64,000 bases of DNA from an uncultured Eubacteriales bacterium (GTDB taxonomy: Bacteria > Bacillota > Clostridia > Christensenellales > UBA1242), in contig CARJLX010000002.1 of assembly GCA_949001935.1 (NCBI GenBank), positions 1 through 64,000 of the forward strand, given 5' to 3'. Shown piece after piece: positions 11,701 to 18,046 of this stretch (the stretch's first letter is position 1; each line of letters opens with the position of its first letter). The notes under the pieces are model-generated. The model had not been told where the DNA came from and did no database searches. It was given only the letters and a program-made list of their open reading frames with translations. A program made the translations under genes and the position numbers.

Positions 11701-14519
11701 ATTGGTGCGTTTTCAATGTCATAAGGAATATCAAAACCTTTGATATATATTGCTTTTTTATCTCCCCAAAGTATGCTGTTTTCATAAGCATCATTAACTG
11801 TGATAGTTTCAGAGCCTGTTAAAACATAAAGATCATAATTACCTGTGTCTTTAGTATAAAGTTTTTTAACAAAGGTAGGTGAGGTGTTGTCAATAAGAAA
11901 TACCTCAAAGTTATAATTGCCTGCATCATCATAAACTTCAAAAATGTAAAGCCCAGCAGAAGATCGAACATATGAGGCAGGAATATCTTTAGAGTCTTTA
12001 TAAGTGTTTGTATTAGAATATCTTGACCAGCCAGAGTTGTTAGATAAATCAAGTATAGCATTTACTGGAGTGATTGAATTATTTTTATTTTCAGTCAACG
12101 CCTTTAAAAGAGTTGAGTTGTTATAAATATTTGTTGAGTCGTAATAATAACTAGCTTCTTTCAGTTCAAAGTATTTAAAATAGCCATAAGTAGGAACACC
12201 ACTGTTTTTCTCATTCCAAGAGAAAATCAATGGTTGATTTGTTATGTTTCCATCCAAAGTACCTTTTATCTCGTAGTTTGTATTAGATAAAAAGCTGACA
12301 TTTTGTGCAGAAATCTTACCAATTTCATTAGTGTCTATTGTAAAACTTCTTGAACTTGGGGTGCTAGAGTTTGCTGATTTTATATAAACTGTGAATTCGC
12401 CATTATGATAAATGCCAGTGTTGTTGACAAATAACCCAGTTTTATTTTTATATTTATCGCCAGCATACTCACTAAGATCGGTTGTATAAACAATACCAGT
12501 TTGTTCATATTGCTCTTTAGTGAAAGATGTAAAATTTCTTTCATTAAAGTGGTTAACATTTCCTGAGAGGTTGTAATTTCTAGCCTCAATGCTAAGTTCA
12601 ACGTTTGCATCGTAATCGGCAGAGGCAGAATTATCTACAATCACAACACTTTGGTTTGTATAACCGCCTGTATATAAAGTTTTGCCCTTTGTATCAGTTA
12701 TTGTGACGGTTGGGGTTGTGTCTGTGATAGTTAGATAGAAAATTTGATAGTGATAATTGCCACTGAGTTGAGTGCCAGTTGAAGAAAGATAATCTTTGAA
12801 TTTGTAAACAGCAATAACGAGATAAGTGCCTGCGTCCTTTAAGTTGTCGCCAGTATAATTTTCTTCTGCATTAAGCAGACCTGTTTCATTTCCTATACCT
12901 GTTGCATAGCCATTTTCATCAACAGCAACCTTGTAAATCTTACTTAAACTTGTATCAAGTTCAACATTATTATTTTTTCGAAGCTTGACAGGGGTTTGAT
13001 TTGTTGAAATTGCTTTGATTGAATTGCCTGATTTAAGTTTGGTTGAGATTTCAGCTTTAACATTATTAGTGTTAGTTGTAGTCCAAGAAGAAGCATTTTG
13101 TGCTTGAGTGCTTCCACTTATGCTTGTTATATCAGCAGATTTTTCAAAGGTAGAGTCTGAATTTATTTGTTTTAATTCCTTTGAGATTGTTTGATGTGTA
13201 AGTTCATCACGGTCTTGTGAAGTATAGAGTGCTTGATAACCAAACATATATATTCTTTGGTCAAGAGTTGAAAGTGGAAGATTATATGTTTTCTCATTAT
13301 TTTTGTAGATAAAGTCAAAAGAAATATTGTAAGTTCCCAAATTGTTTAAAGATAAGATACATTTCAAAGAGTTTGAAGCTTCATCTTTAAAAATTCTATA
13401 TTCAACAGGACTTGCAACAATATTGCCGTTGCTGTCGCGAGGAACTAAAACATACTCTCCCTCTGCGTTTGTTTCAAGTTTGATAGTTGCAGTGTGAAGA
13501 CCATCATCAATATCAATATGGTTGATAGTAAGTTCATAGAAGCGGGGATCATAGGAATATGTTGGAAGTTTTGCCTTAGGATTTTCAGGGTTAGTATTAT
13601 CAAGTTCTGTGCTAGAATAGTTGTAGAAATAATATCTAGAATAAACAGCATTATTGATTAAACTTGACTCGCTCATTAGGGTTGTATCCACATTAGGAAG
13701 TTTAGTTGCAGGGTTAAGATAGGTTGCAGAATTAAAAATCATAAATGTAAATTTAATTGTGCTTGTAGTTCTTTGAATAAAAGTATCTCCGCCGTCATTT
13801 GTGAGATAGTATGTATAAGGCACAACCAATGTGTAGCAACCTTCTTTATTTAATGTAACAACGTGTTTGTTTGCATTATCTGTTTCTGTGTTTGCCCCAA
13901 ATTCTACATTAGCTTTTGTTGTGTCGAGCTTAAAGTCAATCTTAAAATTTTTTGGCACAAAATCATAACCATTGATAGGGAAGCCTTCAGCATGATCATA
14001 AGAAGCCTCAGTGCCATAATAAACATTCGCAAATCTGCTTAAAGGTTGATTGTCTAAAAGATTTTCAAGAGTGTCAGTATTGCCTTCGTCAATATCTGTG
14101 TTTGTTTTATTGTAGTAAAGTGATAGGGTGTTTTCAAAATTAAAATAGTAGAAGGTGTTTATGTCATTTTCTTTATCTGGATAATAAGCCCAGTTCCTTT
14201 CAAGATACTTTGTTCCATTTGAGGTTTTTTCTTCGCCATCAACTGTGCCGTTTGCCATTTGAGTTTGTATGCTCCCATCGCTTGCTAACAGGAATAGACT
14301 GTTTCCGTCATTGCCAATTGTGCTATTAGCATCAACTTTTGGAGCAAAGTATTCAGGAAGGTTATTTACAATATCTTCATAATTTGTATCAGCAAAAGCA
14401 TCACGAGCTTTACCAGCTGTTTTGTTTCCTAAGCCATAAAAAGTAATCCCGCAGACAAAAGCGCCAACGAGTACAAAAGTGAGAATAAAACTATTAAATA
14501 TTTTTTTAACCTTATCCAT
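5763..14519 (-). CDS. giant membrane-anchored surface protein (~2,918 aa)
   Basis: The frame is open to 14663, but ATG 14519 is preceded by AGAGGTG and begins a signal-anchor (MDKVKKIFNSFILT), so I take that start. After the N-terminal hydrophobic segment come ~2,850 residues rich in Asn, Thr, Tyr and Ser, with no catalytic motif I recognise. Degenerate beta-sandwich-like units recur, each with a (P/A)G(K/R/T)Y(V/L) strand such as AGTYLVIAVYKF, PGKYVITRIYAS, PGRYVVTMYQAS, AGTYRLTFQDS and GRYVITIETGE; many are followed by a D-x-x-P linker. The C-terminus is a single transmembrane helix and a basic tail (about the last 35 residues), without LPXTG. It is probably an adhesin or wall-spanning scaffold; that role is inferred. 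Confidence 0.82.
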   Translation of the reverse strand: MDKVKKIFNSFILTFVLVGAFVCGITFYGLGNKTAGKARDAFADTNYEDIVNNLPEYFAPKVDANSTIGNDGNSLFLLASDGSIQTQMANGTVDGEEKTSNGTKYLERNWAYYPDKENDINTFYYFNFENTLSLYYNKTNTDIDEGNTDTLENLLDNQPLSRFANVYYGTEASYDHAEGFPINGYDFVPKNFKIDFKLDTTKANVEFGANTETDNANKHVVTLNKEGCYTLVVPYTYYLTNDGGDTFIQRTTSTIKFTFMIFNSATYLNPATKLPNVDTTLMSESSLINNAVYSRYYFYNYSSTELDNTNPENPKAKLPTYSYDPRFYELTINHIDIDDGLHTATIKLETNAEGEYVLVPRDSNGNIVASPVEYRIFKDEASNSLKCILSLNNLGTYNISFDFIYKNNEKTYNLPLSTLDQRIYMFGYQALYTSQDRDELTHQTISKELKQINSDSTFEKSADITSISGSTQAQNASSWTTTNTNNVKAEISTKLKSGNSIKAISTNQTPVKLRKNNNVELDTSLSKIYKVAVDENGYATGIGNETGLLNAEENYTGDNLKDAGTYLVIAVYKFKDYLSSTGTQLSGNYHYQIFYLTITDTTPTVTITDTKGKTLYTGGYTNQSVVIVDNSASADYDANVELSIEARNYNLSGNVNHFNERNFTSFTKEQYEQTGIVYTTDLSEYAGDKYKNKTGLFVNNTGIYHNGEFTVYIKSANSSTPSSRSFTIDTNEIGKISAQNVSFLSNTNYEIKGTLDGNITNQPLIFSWNEKNSGVPTYGYFKYFELKEASYYYDSTNIYNNSTLLKALTENKNNSITPVNAILDLSNNSGWSRYSNTNTYKDSKDIPASYVRSSAGLYIFEVYDDAGNYNFEVFLIDNTSPTFVKKLYTKDTGNYDLYVLTGSETITVNDAYENSILWGDKKAIYIKGFDIPYDIENAPIHLYGHYSNDGIDELTQNNTPIKEVVNKFLNHYTSKVNNINITQSTPSDLIPSFNGRYLTIDINDLAYIKEIQGDYHEYYGYTDEENGEYIANAYKINFFKENGEPFEGSYKFLLRDEANTKGPHSAITYKNSPSGFLTINVSADSSKLEFILNNNDSNPLSPSGYDMTGKFYNSKDENNDILVKNNLNGDLTTSNLSYKYTYYSPIKTNFPLSLSYIPYAEDGSMLQTLSLTYYEYERKSQVVTMTGHSNNTYKAQVYYYGFKEMPSRNINIFQLTQQNQGTLNKGQREKFPISFGTTDGTPAPGKYVITRIYASDTSSNNQYDYYERNLVLIIDDKNIISSLEEISNDKLIGNDGYEYTNSLESLVGGDITIGMYAEEGNSSRSDISISFPGYNANTGLNEGSLYTTSSMTEGSTPSVALTSNKVPLSVKIPKYKYTINNQYNFNNNSYSVNINNANSYYGDIDMVIRKVDEREYFDVYTNLVYKTRKDEANNDIYVIDTENSLLLESFDRKSDAEDYITSWMQNPLGPSISEYELYAKIAYYQPNANEPSGYDRNPSAWYRTNKETQDNYLKFFIANSEEGDMPANAEEIKEFKNPGRYVVTMYQASNQTSMEGDAYFGSLYKFAFVIASPTPDFQVLTTNGNELDSTTLQSEIRYYTNEKNLRVRWTDDDSEFMAKIAQNSIYVTPYNGNTPLRQETIELNRIQHQEGSNTYWFDYDLTAIWNNGNKIAISMQYEGLDNSRIIKYVHIDYSAPLEILETLSNATTNSTTNSFSRLFQERNMRSLYTSEGTLIDVSIWKLDDLNDELEKVSYSYSNGSGNFRYYAYTVAGDFFDNVYDAIRNNVFSPEKTQNVYFKSIDTSTSGEIFSGYTQVTKESFSRFDGNYTNLKEAKENNINLNLTNDTYYEVVELDTAGNMVVYIVYYNNNLDKEIALSYTNKTLQQKEENERIKTIENSQIQDGFNIYSNSGFQLTSLNYNKDAWGFFTTSIYGTTRFFMRSPWLTANNQVYEIGGNGTNMTFTPINISEIFEDVSSGQRKHNMTFSNRTTGTRNIIYISVMDAMLETAKRSTTQTATLQITVPTYEQMQSTTYAYVTPRKITISRYETNGGWNSETLDGAIVESGNPQDWLAFNRDFLAFNYNGNYLEITITVQNNSSTKFKYEIEDNFGNTTTIVQLINEETCEEVVGTNTIYTNIEGDSSTTYLSSGNLTYQYNSLLYTAKVVRIIGGQGQENTNSTLKPNTNNIRTITITNQGQLNYDKVYVIEVYESENYIEGSQFNKPIKIVNLRIYNRLPVLSDKKGGDDNQNNIWFLDKNNQTIQTSNGNGTVESIPSLSFKFKNQQFTSPATSITTFSSNVTIGFNDGQNMTNSNDLVQYPYSVYVSTDRENWTNINEYTGGYIVSGTGSYFVLATYDNESIFTTECRLFMVNILNSSSISYYFHVDGLPVEPRANFKYTAPNGEEFSTVYVLSVNYEDKDARVVIEPNKELNTIITSTLVDDTNSARAGVRVEIYTYNSKISKNAKFAVVYIGESSQILTRLSYENATGSNVDLLQSNDPANPSPIVALAEETGFDKLKITWNSYYGIKENDINVIVEKNFNGRLEEINTTIYKDGNTNYIYLTRAGTYRLTFQDSCENPNTQLFGRYEFINITFLNSVPFTMTYTDPISNEEIVSEPINRAIYNGSVKLSLTNPADYFASGYPIIKVMKDGQEYTNFTTQGVNNYIFSENGYYSISFEAVSVNQEEVRRETFVFSIINANESRYTFEFSTYANYYVKSIFKDGYDVTQKFISTIDDAKVTFDNINYYFTNLQISYFDEKTGSGRYVITIETGEQTFKNIATSPTSFTFAFRINLASPPIIVDLEEGGSTTNPIKVTYNLKNMYETVGDCIVRIPGQSPIVVNADTIAQGQETITADITVIGTNYVQVYTMSGNLLFSYKVTRTEPLNVWAIIAIVIGVIIVGIVIFITIKLRKRLKVK

Positions 14520-14928
14520 TTTTAACACCTCTAATATTTTTGACAAAACACATAAAAATATTTTGACTAAAAATATTTTACCACATAAAAATAAAATCGC
14601 AAAATAAATTAAAGAAATATATATAAATAAATATATATAATATATAATAATCAATTTAAACAAAATTAAACGATTTAAAATAAAAAATCTTTTATTGCCT
14701 TTAATTTAAAGCGATAAAAATATTTAAAAAATAATAAATTTAATAAAAAATAGCAAAAATATGGCATTTTTAATTATTTTTTAGTGTTTTTTTATTAAAT
14801 TATTAATAAATATAAAATTATTTTAAATATTTATTTTTTATTTAATATTTACATCAAATAATTATTTGTAAAATTAATTATTTTTCACCTTAATTTTTAT
14901 TTTTTCATAAATAATAATTGGAGGTGTT
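14520..14928. other. very AT-rich divergent intergenic region (409 bp)
   Basis: This spacer between two divergent genes is almost entirely A and T, with A/T runs such as ATATATAAATAAATATATATAA, and is clearly richer in AT than its surroundings. It must contain the promoters of the giant surface gene and the glycosyltransferase. On the minus strand two GTCAAAA repeats lie within 70 bases of the giant gene's start, and its ribosome site AGAGGTG adjoins the left edge. I see no tRNA, ORF or riboswitch. Confidence 0.6.
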
Positions 14929-15999
14929 ATGAACACGATAAGCGTTTGCATGATAGTAAAAGATGAAGAAAAAAATCTACCAGTTATTTTAGAAAATGTT
15001 AAACTTTTTGCCGATGAAATAATAATTGTTGATACCGGCTCTAAAGACGACACAAAGAAAATTGCCCAAAAATATACAGATAAAATTTATGATTTTCCTT
15101 GGTGTGACGATTTCTCTAAAGCACGTAATTTTTCTTTTTCAAAGGCGAGTTGCGATTACATGATGTGGCTAGATGCCGATGATTTTATTTTATCAGCTGA
15201 TATAGAAAAGATTGACAAATTGAAAAAGAAAAAACTTAAGGCTGATGTTTATATGTTTAAATATGTTGCAAGTTTTGATGAAAATTTCAAACCGCTTTTT
15301 GCTTATTATCGCGAACGCCTTGTTAAACGAGATAAAAATTTTATTTGGCATGATCCTGTTCACGAGGTGTTAATTCCGCGTGGAAGGATTGAGTATCTAG
15401 ATATTTCAGTTTATCATAACAAAAAAGAAAGAACTTCAAATGATAGAAATTTAAAGATATATCAAAAATTGTTGAGTGAAAATGTAGCATTAACGCCTAG
15501 ACAAAGATTTTATTATGCACGCGAGCTTATGTATAACAATTATTTGGATGAAGCCATTAGGCAATTTTCTAATTTTATTATTGATAAAAATGGATGGGTT
15601 GAAAATAAAATTGAGGCTTGTCTAAATTTGGCAAGATGTTATGTTGCTAAAAATGAATATGAACATGCTTTAACTTCTCTTTTCGGTTCTTTTATAATGG
15701 GGTTGCCAAGAGGTGAAGTGCTTTGTGAAACTGGAAATGTATATTTGAAGATGGAGCGAATTGATGATGCTATTTATTGGTATAAGCAGGCAAAAGCTGT
15801 TAAGCCAAATTTAAAATCAGGTGCTTTTGTAGTTAAGGATTGTTATGATTTTCTTCCAAGTCTTCAACTTTGTGTTTGTTATTATAAAAAAGGGGATATG
15901 AAAATGTCTAGATTTTATCACGAACAAGCAAAGAAAATTCATCCAACTGATAGAAGTGTAATACATAACGAAGAATTTTTTAAAAATTTAGGGAAATAA
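14929..15999 (+). CDS. family 2 glycosyltransferase with TPR-like C-terminus
   Basis: Cytoplasmic GT-A glycosyltransferase: ISVCMIVKDEEKNLPVIL at the N-terminus, the nucleotide-binding EIIIVDTGSKDDT at about residue 29, and the metal-binding MMWLDADDF (DxD) at about 75. This matches the SunS-like/WaaE-like GT2 subgroup. Residues ~185-330 are helical with TPR-like repeats (for example YEHALTSLFGSFIMG and IDDAIYWYKQAKAVKP), common in this subgroup and often used to bind the acceptor. GGAGGTGTT precedes the ATG. It stands beside the giant surface-protein gene, transcribed divergently; glycosylation of that protein is a hypothesis only. Confidence 0.85.
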   Translation: MNTISVCMIVKDEEKNLPVILENVKLFADEIIIVDTGSKDDTKKIAQKYTDKIYDFPWCDDFSKARNFSFSKASCDYMMWLDADDFILSADIEKIDKLKKKKLKADVYMFKYVASFDENFKPLFAYYRERLVKRDKNFIWHDPVHEVLIPRGRIEYLDISVYHNKKERTSNDRNLKIYQKLLSENVALTPRQRFYYARELMYNNYLDEAIRQFSNFIIDKNGWVENKIEACLNLARCYVAKNEYEHALTSLFGSFIMGLPRGEVLCETGNVYLKMERIDDAIYWYKQAKAVKPNLKSGAFVVKDCYDFLPSLQLCVCYYKKGDMKMSRFYHEQAKKIHPTDRSVIHNEEFFKNLGK

Positions 16000-16026
16000 A
16001 AAAGAAGGCTATTTTGTCTTCTTTTT
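15998..16026. terminator. bidirectional terminator between GT2 and nucleoside hydrolase genes
   Basis: AAAAAAGAAG and CTTCTTTTT pair across a ~10-base loop. The right arm overlaps the 3' end of the convergent hydrolase gene. Confidence 0.7.
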
Positions 16027-17082
16027 ATTTTGTGTTTTTGTTGATTTTTTTTGCTTCTCCAAGTTCTCTTTCTTTTCTTGTAAACTTTGTTTTTTCAAAA
16101 TTTTCTTTTCAAGTTCAAGCCTGCGTTCAAGTTGAATATTGTCGTCAAGATATTCGCTGTCCATTGTAAACTTATCGAGTTTGTGGAATCTTTTATACAT
16201 ATGTTTGAAAAATCTTTTGCGGTTTACATCCATAATTATTGAGATAGGCCCATTTTTATCAAAAGTAGCCCTTGCTCTTCCAGGGTGTTCATCACAATCC
16301 ATAGAAACATAAGCTTTTTTAATCTTAAACATTGATGGATCATCAAGATAAAAAACAGGGCAGGTGTCGTTGGTTGCAATTCTCATATCTGGTGCATCAG
16401 GCTCCCAATATGTTTCACAAGTTTTGTGTAAAAATCTAGTTGTATCATTAATAAGAGGAAACTCTTTTATCATCTCTTCTGTGAAATGCGTTCTATATCT
16501 TCCCAAATTTGAAGGTGTCATCACAACAGGAATCCCACTTTCAAGAACTATTTTTTGAGCTTCTGGGTCAGACCTTGCGTTGAAAGAGTTATATTCAGGA
16601 TCATTTGGGAGTCCAAATGGGGCACATCCTTCATAAACTATCATCTTAACCAATTTTTTAGCTTCAGGATATTTTGTGAATAAATTACCTAAGTTTGTGT
16701 GAGGTCCAATTGCGATAATAACAATTTCGTTTGGGTTTTCTTTTATAACTCTATACATTGCGTCACTGCAATTTTCGTCAATTGGTTGATGTATTGTTGT
16801 TTTTGGAGGGATATAGCCCCCTAGTCCATTGGCATCATGCAAGAAAGAGGCGTCTTCTGAAATTCGCTTCATTGCATGTTTTGCACCTCTAACAACAGGG
16901 TAATCTTTATGAAACATATCTAAAAGAAAACACATATTTCGAGTAGAAATATCAAGTCCAATATTGCCCGCGACAGTTGTGAAAAGTTTGATGTCGAGTT
17001 TTGGGTCATGCATAGCCATTATAATAGCTAGAGCATCATCACAACCTGGGTCTGTATCAATAATAACCTTATATTTTTTCAT
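16009..17082 (-). CDS. nucleoside hydrolase (IUNH family)
   Basis: Hydrolyses the N-glycosidic bond of nucleosides, probably for salvage. The N-terminal calcium-binding signature KVIIDTDPGCDDALAI (residues ~4-19) is intact. Further family features are the conserved IAIGPHTNLGNL near 125, NSFNARSDPEAQ near 165 (second Asn/Asp cluster) and a late Asp in ATNDTCPVFYLDD. At 357 residues it exceeds the ~310 typical length because of a Lys/Glu/Gln-rich tail of about 45 residues, likely an extended helix. Substrate class cannot be read from the sequence. CTCCTATAAAAG downstream of the start on the plus strand supplies a ribosome site on the coding strand. Confidence 0.88.
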   Translation of the reverse strand: MKKYKVIIDTDPGCDDALAIIMAMHDPKLDIKLFTTVAGNIGLDISTRNMCFLLDMFHKDYPVVRGAKHAMKRISEDASFLHDANGLGGYIPPKTTIHQPIDENCSDAMYRVIKENPNEIVIIAIGPHTNLGNLFTKYPEAKKLVKMIVYEGCAPFGLPNDPEYNSFNARSDPEAQKIVLESGIPVVMTPSNLGRYRTHFTEEMIKEFPLINDTTRFLHKTCETYWEPDAPDMRIATNDTCPVFYLDDPSMFKIKKAYVSMDCDEHPGRARATFDKNGPISIIMDVNRKRFFKHMYKRFHKLDKFTMDSEYLDDNIQLERRLELEKKILKKQSLQEKKENLEKQKKSTKTQNKKKTK

Positions 17083-17307
17083 TTTATTCTCCTATAAAAG
17101 TGTATTAAATTATACGATTTTTTATATTAAAAAGTAAAGCAAATATACAATATAATGAAAATTTTATTTTGCCAAGCTAACAATTTATATTATTATCTTT
17201 TAACAAAACTTGTTAAAAAATTTATAAAAGAAATAAAATAATATGATTTTAGCACTTTTTAAGCATATTTTTATTTAATTTTAGTAAGTTTTGTGATATA
17301 ATACTCT

Positions 17308-17457
17308 TATGACGAGATGTCAGAGTGGTCGGCGTCACAATTCTTGCTGAAAGTTTGCTTTTCCCGATAGGTCAAAGCGTCACTTAACGCAAGATTATTC
17401 CTTTTCCCAAAAATACTAGATGTTTTTGGGAGCCCTAAAGGCACATTCGACCACAAA
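17308..17457 (+). pseudogene. tRNA-Ser 5' fragment with own promoter and inverted tRNA fragment
   Basis: Bases 17308-17331 are identical over 24 nt to the 5' part of the intact tRNA-Ser and the three bases before it (17496-17519), and follow a TATAAT (17297-17302) positioned like the one of the real tRNA. After GTGGTCG the sequence departs completely from tRNA. A hairpin CCCAAAAATA/TGTTTTTGGG lies at 17406-17430, and 17441-17454 is the exact inverse complement of 14 bases of tRNA-Ser (D-arm region). GTGGTCG (17325) and CGACCAC (17448) can therefore close a ~130-nt stem-loop. It cannot be a tRNA. It is either a rearranged pseudogene or a transcribed structured RNA. Confidence 0.65.
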
Positions 17458-17498
17458 ATACTTTATTTTTCTTTGTTATCTTTGTATAATGTCTATAT

Positions 17499-17589
17499 GA
17501 CGAGATGTCAGAGTGGTCGAATGTGCTGGTCTCGAAAACCGGTATACCGCAAGGTATCAAGGGTTCAAATCCCTTTCTCGTCGCCAATT
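17499..17589 (+). tRNA. tRNA-Ser (CGA)
   Basis: Class II tRNA with acceptor stem GACGAGA/TCTCGTC, discriminator G and encoded CCA. The anticodon stem CTGGT/ACCGG closes loop CTCGAAA, giving anticodon CGA. A long variable arm (TACCGCAAGGTA) identifies serine. The T arm has GGTTCAAATCC. TATAAT lies at 17485-17490. Confidence 0.96.
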
Positions 17590-17601
17590 TAAGGAGGGGT
17601 T

Positions 17602-17958
17602 ATGGAAAAAACTAAAATTGCATTAGAAGCTAGTGTTGCAAGTTATATGATTGGTCAAGGTGTTAGAGAGATGACTACGCAAGAACTTGAAGATTATGTG
17701 GGATTCTTGAATGATTCAACAAAAAATCAAGAAGAAAAGTTTGTTTTTGAGCATGGTGAACGAGAACTTACAAAATTGATGTCAAAAAAGTCAAACTTAT
17801 ACAATTTGTCTAATAGAACAATTTTATGTTATCAACCTAGTGCTGAAATTTTAGAGTCTGCTCTAGAAGTAGTCGATCCTCGAGTTTTCTCTGTCCTATG
17901 CAATTTGTCAGGGCGTTATAAAGAGGAGTGTAAGCCTAATCCTTTTGCAGAATGTTAA
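17602..17958 (+). CDS. hypothetical protein, 118 aa
   Basis: I do not recognise this family. It starts 12 bases after the tRNA-Ser CCA, has a strong AAGGAGGGG ribosome site and may be cotranscribed with the tRNA. The product is soluble, predominantly helical and acidic, with no signal peptide, membrane helix or known motif. Three Cys occur in the C-terminal half, two of them in the last 15 residues (EECKPNPFAEC), which could be a metal or disulfide site. A terminator follows directly. Confidence 0.7.
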   Translation: MEKTKIALEASVASYMIGQGVREMTTQELEDYVGFLNDSTKNQEEKFVFEHGERELTKLMSKKSNLYNLSNRTILCYQPSAEILESALEVVDPRVFSVLCNLSGRYKEECKPNPFAEC

Positions 17959-17963
17959 TAGTT

Positions 17964-18001
17964 AGAGTTTGAAAGTTTTTTTGTCTTTTCAAACTCTTTT
18001 T
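17964..18001 (+). terminator. intrinsic terminator
   Basis: AGAGTTTGAAAG pairs with CTTTTCAAACTCT, followed by TTTTTATT, just after the 118-aa gene. Confidence 0.85.
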
Positions 18002-18011
18002 ATTATTAAAG

Positions 18012-18040
18012 TTGATAAAATCTTATTTTTATGTTATATT
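18012..18040 (+). promoter_or_regulatory. sigma-A promoter giving a leaderless start for the C1 protease gene
   Basis: TTGATA (18012-18017), 17 bp and TATATT (18035-18040). The ATG begins 7 bases after the -10, where transcription should start, and no ribosome site precedes it. Confidence 0.6.
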
Positions 18041-18046
18041 ATATAT

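Noticed and set aside
17311..17457. A second tRNA or an SRP/6S RNA at the broken tRNA-Ser copy
   Set aside because: Only the 5' 21 tRNA nucleotides are present, with no anticodon arm or T arm; the conserved SRP tip and a 6S-like long duplex with open centre are not visible.
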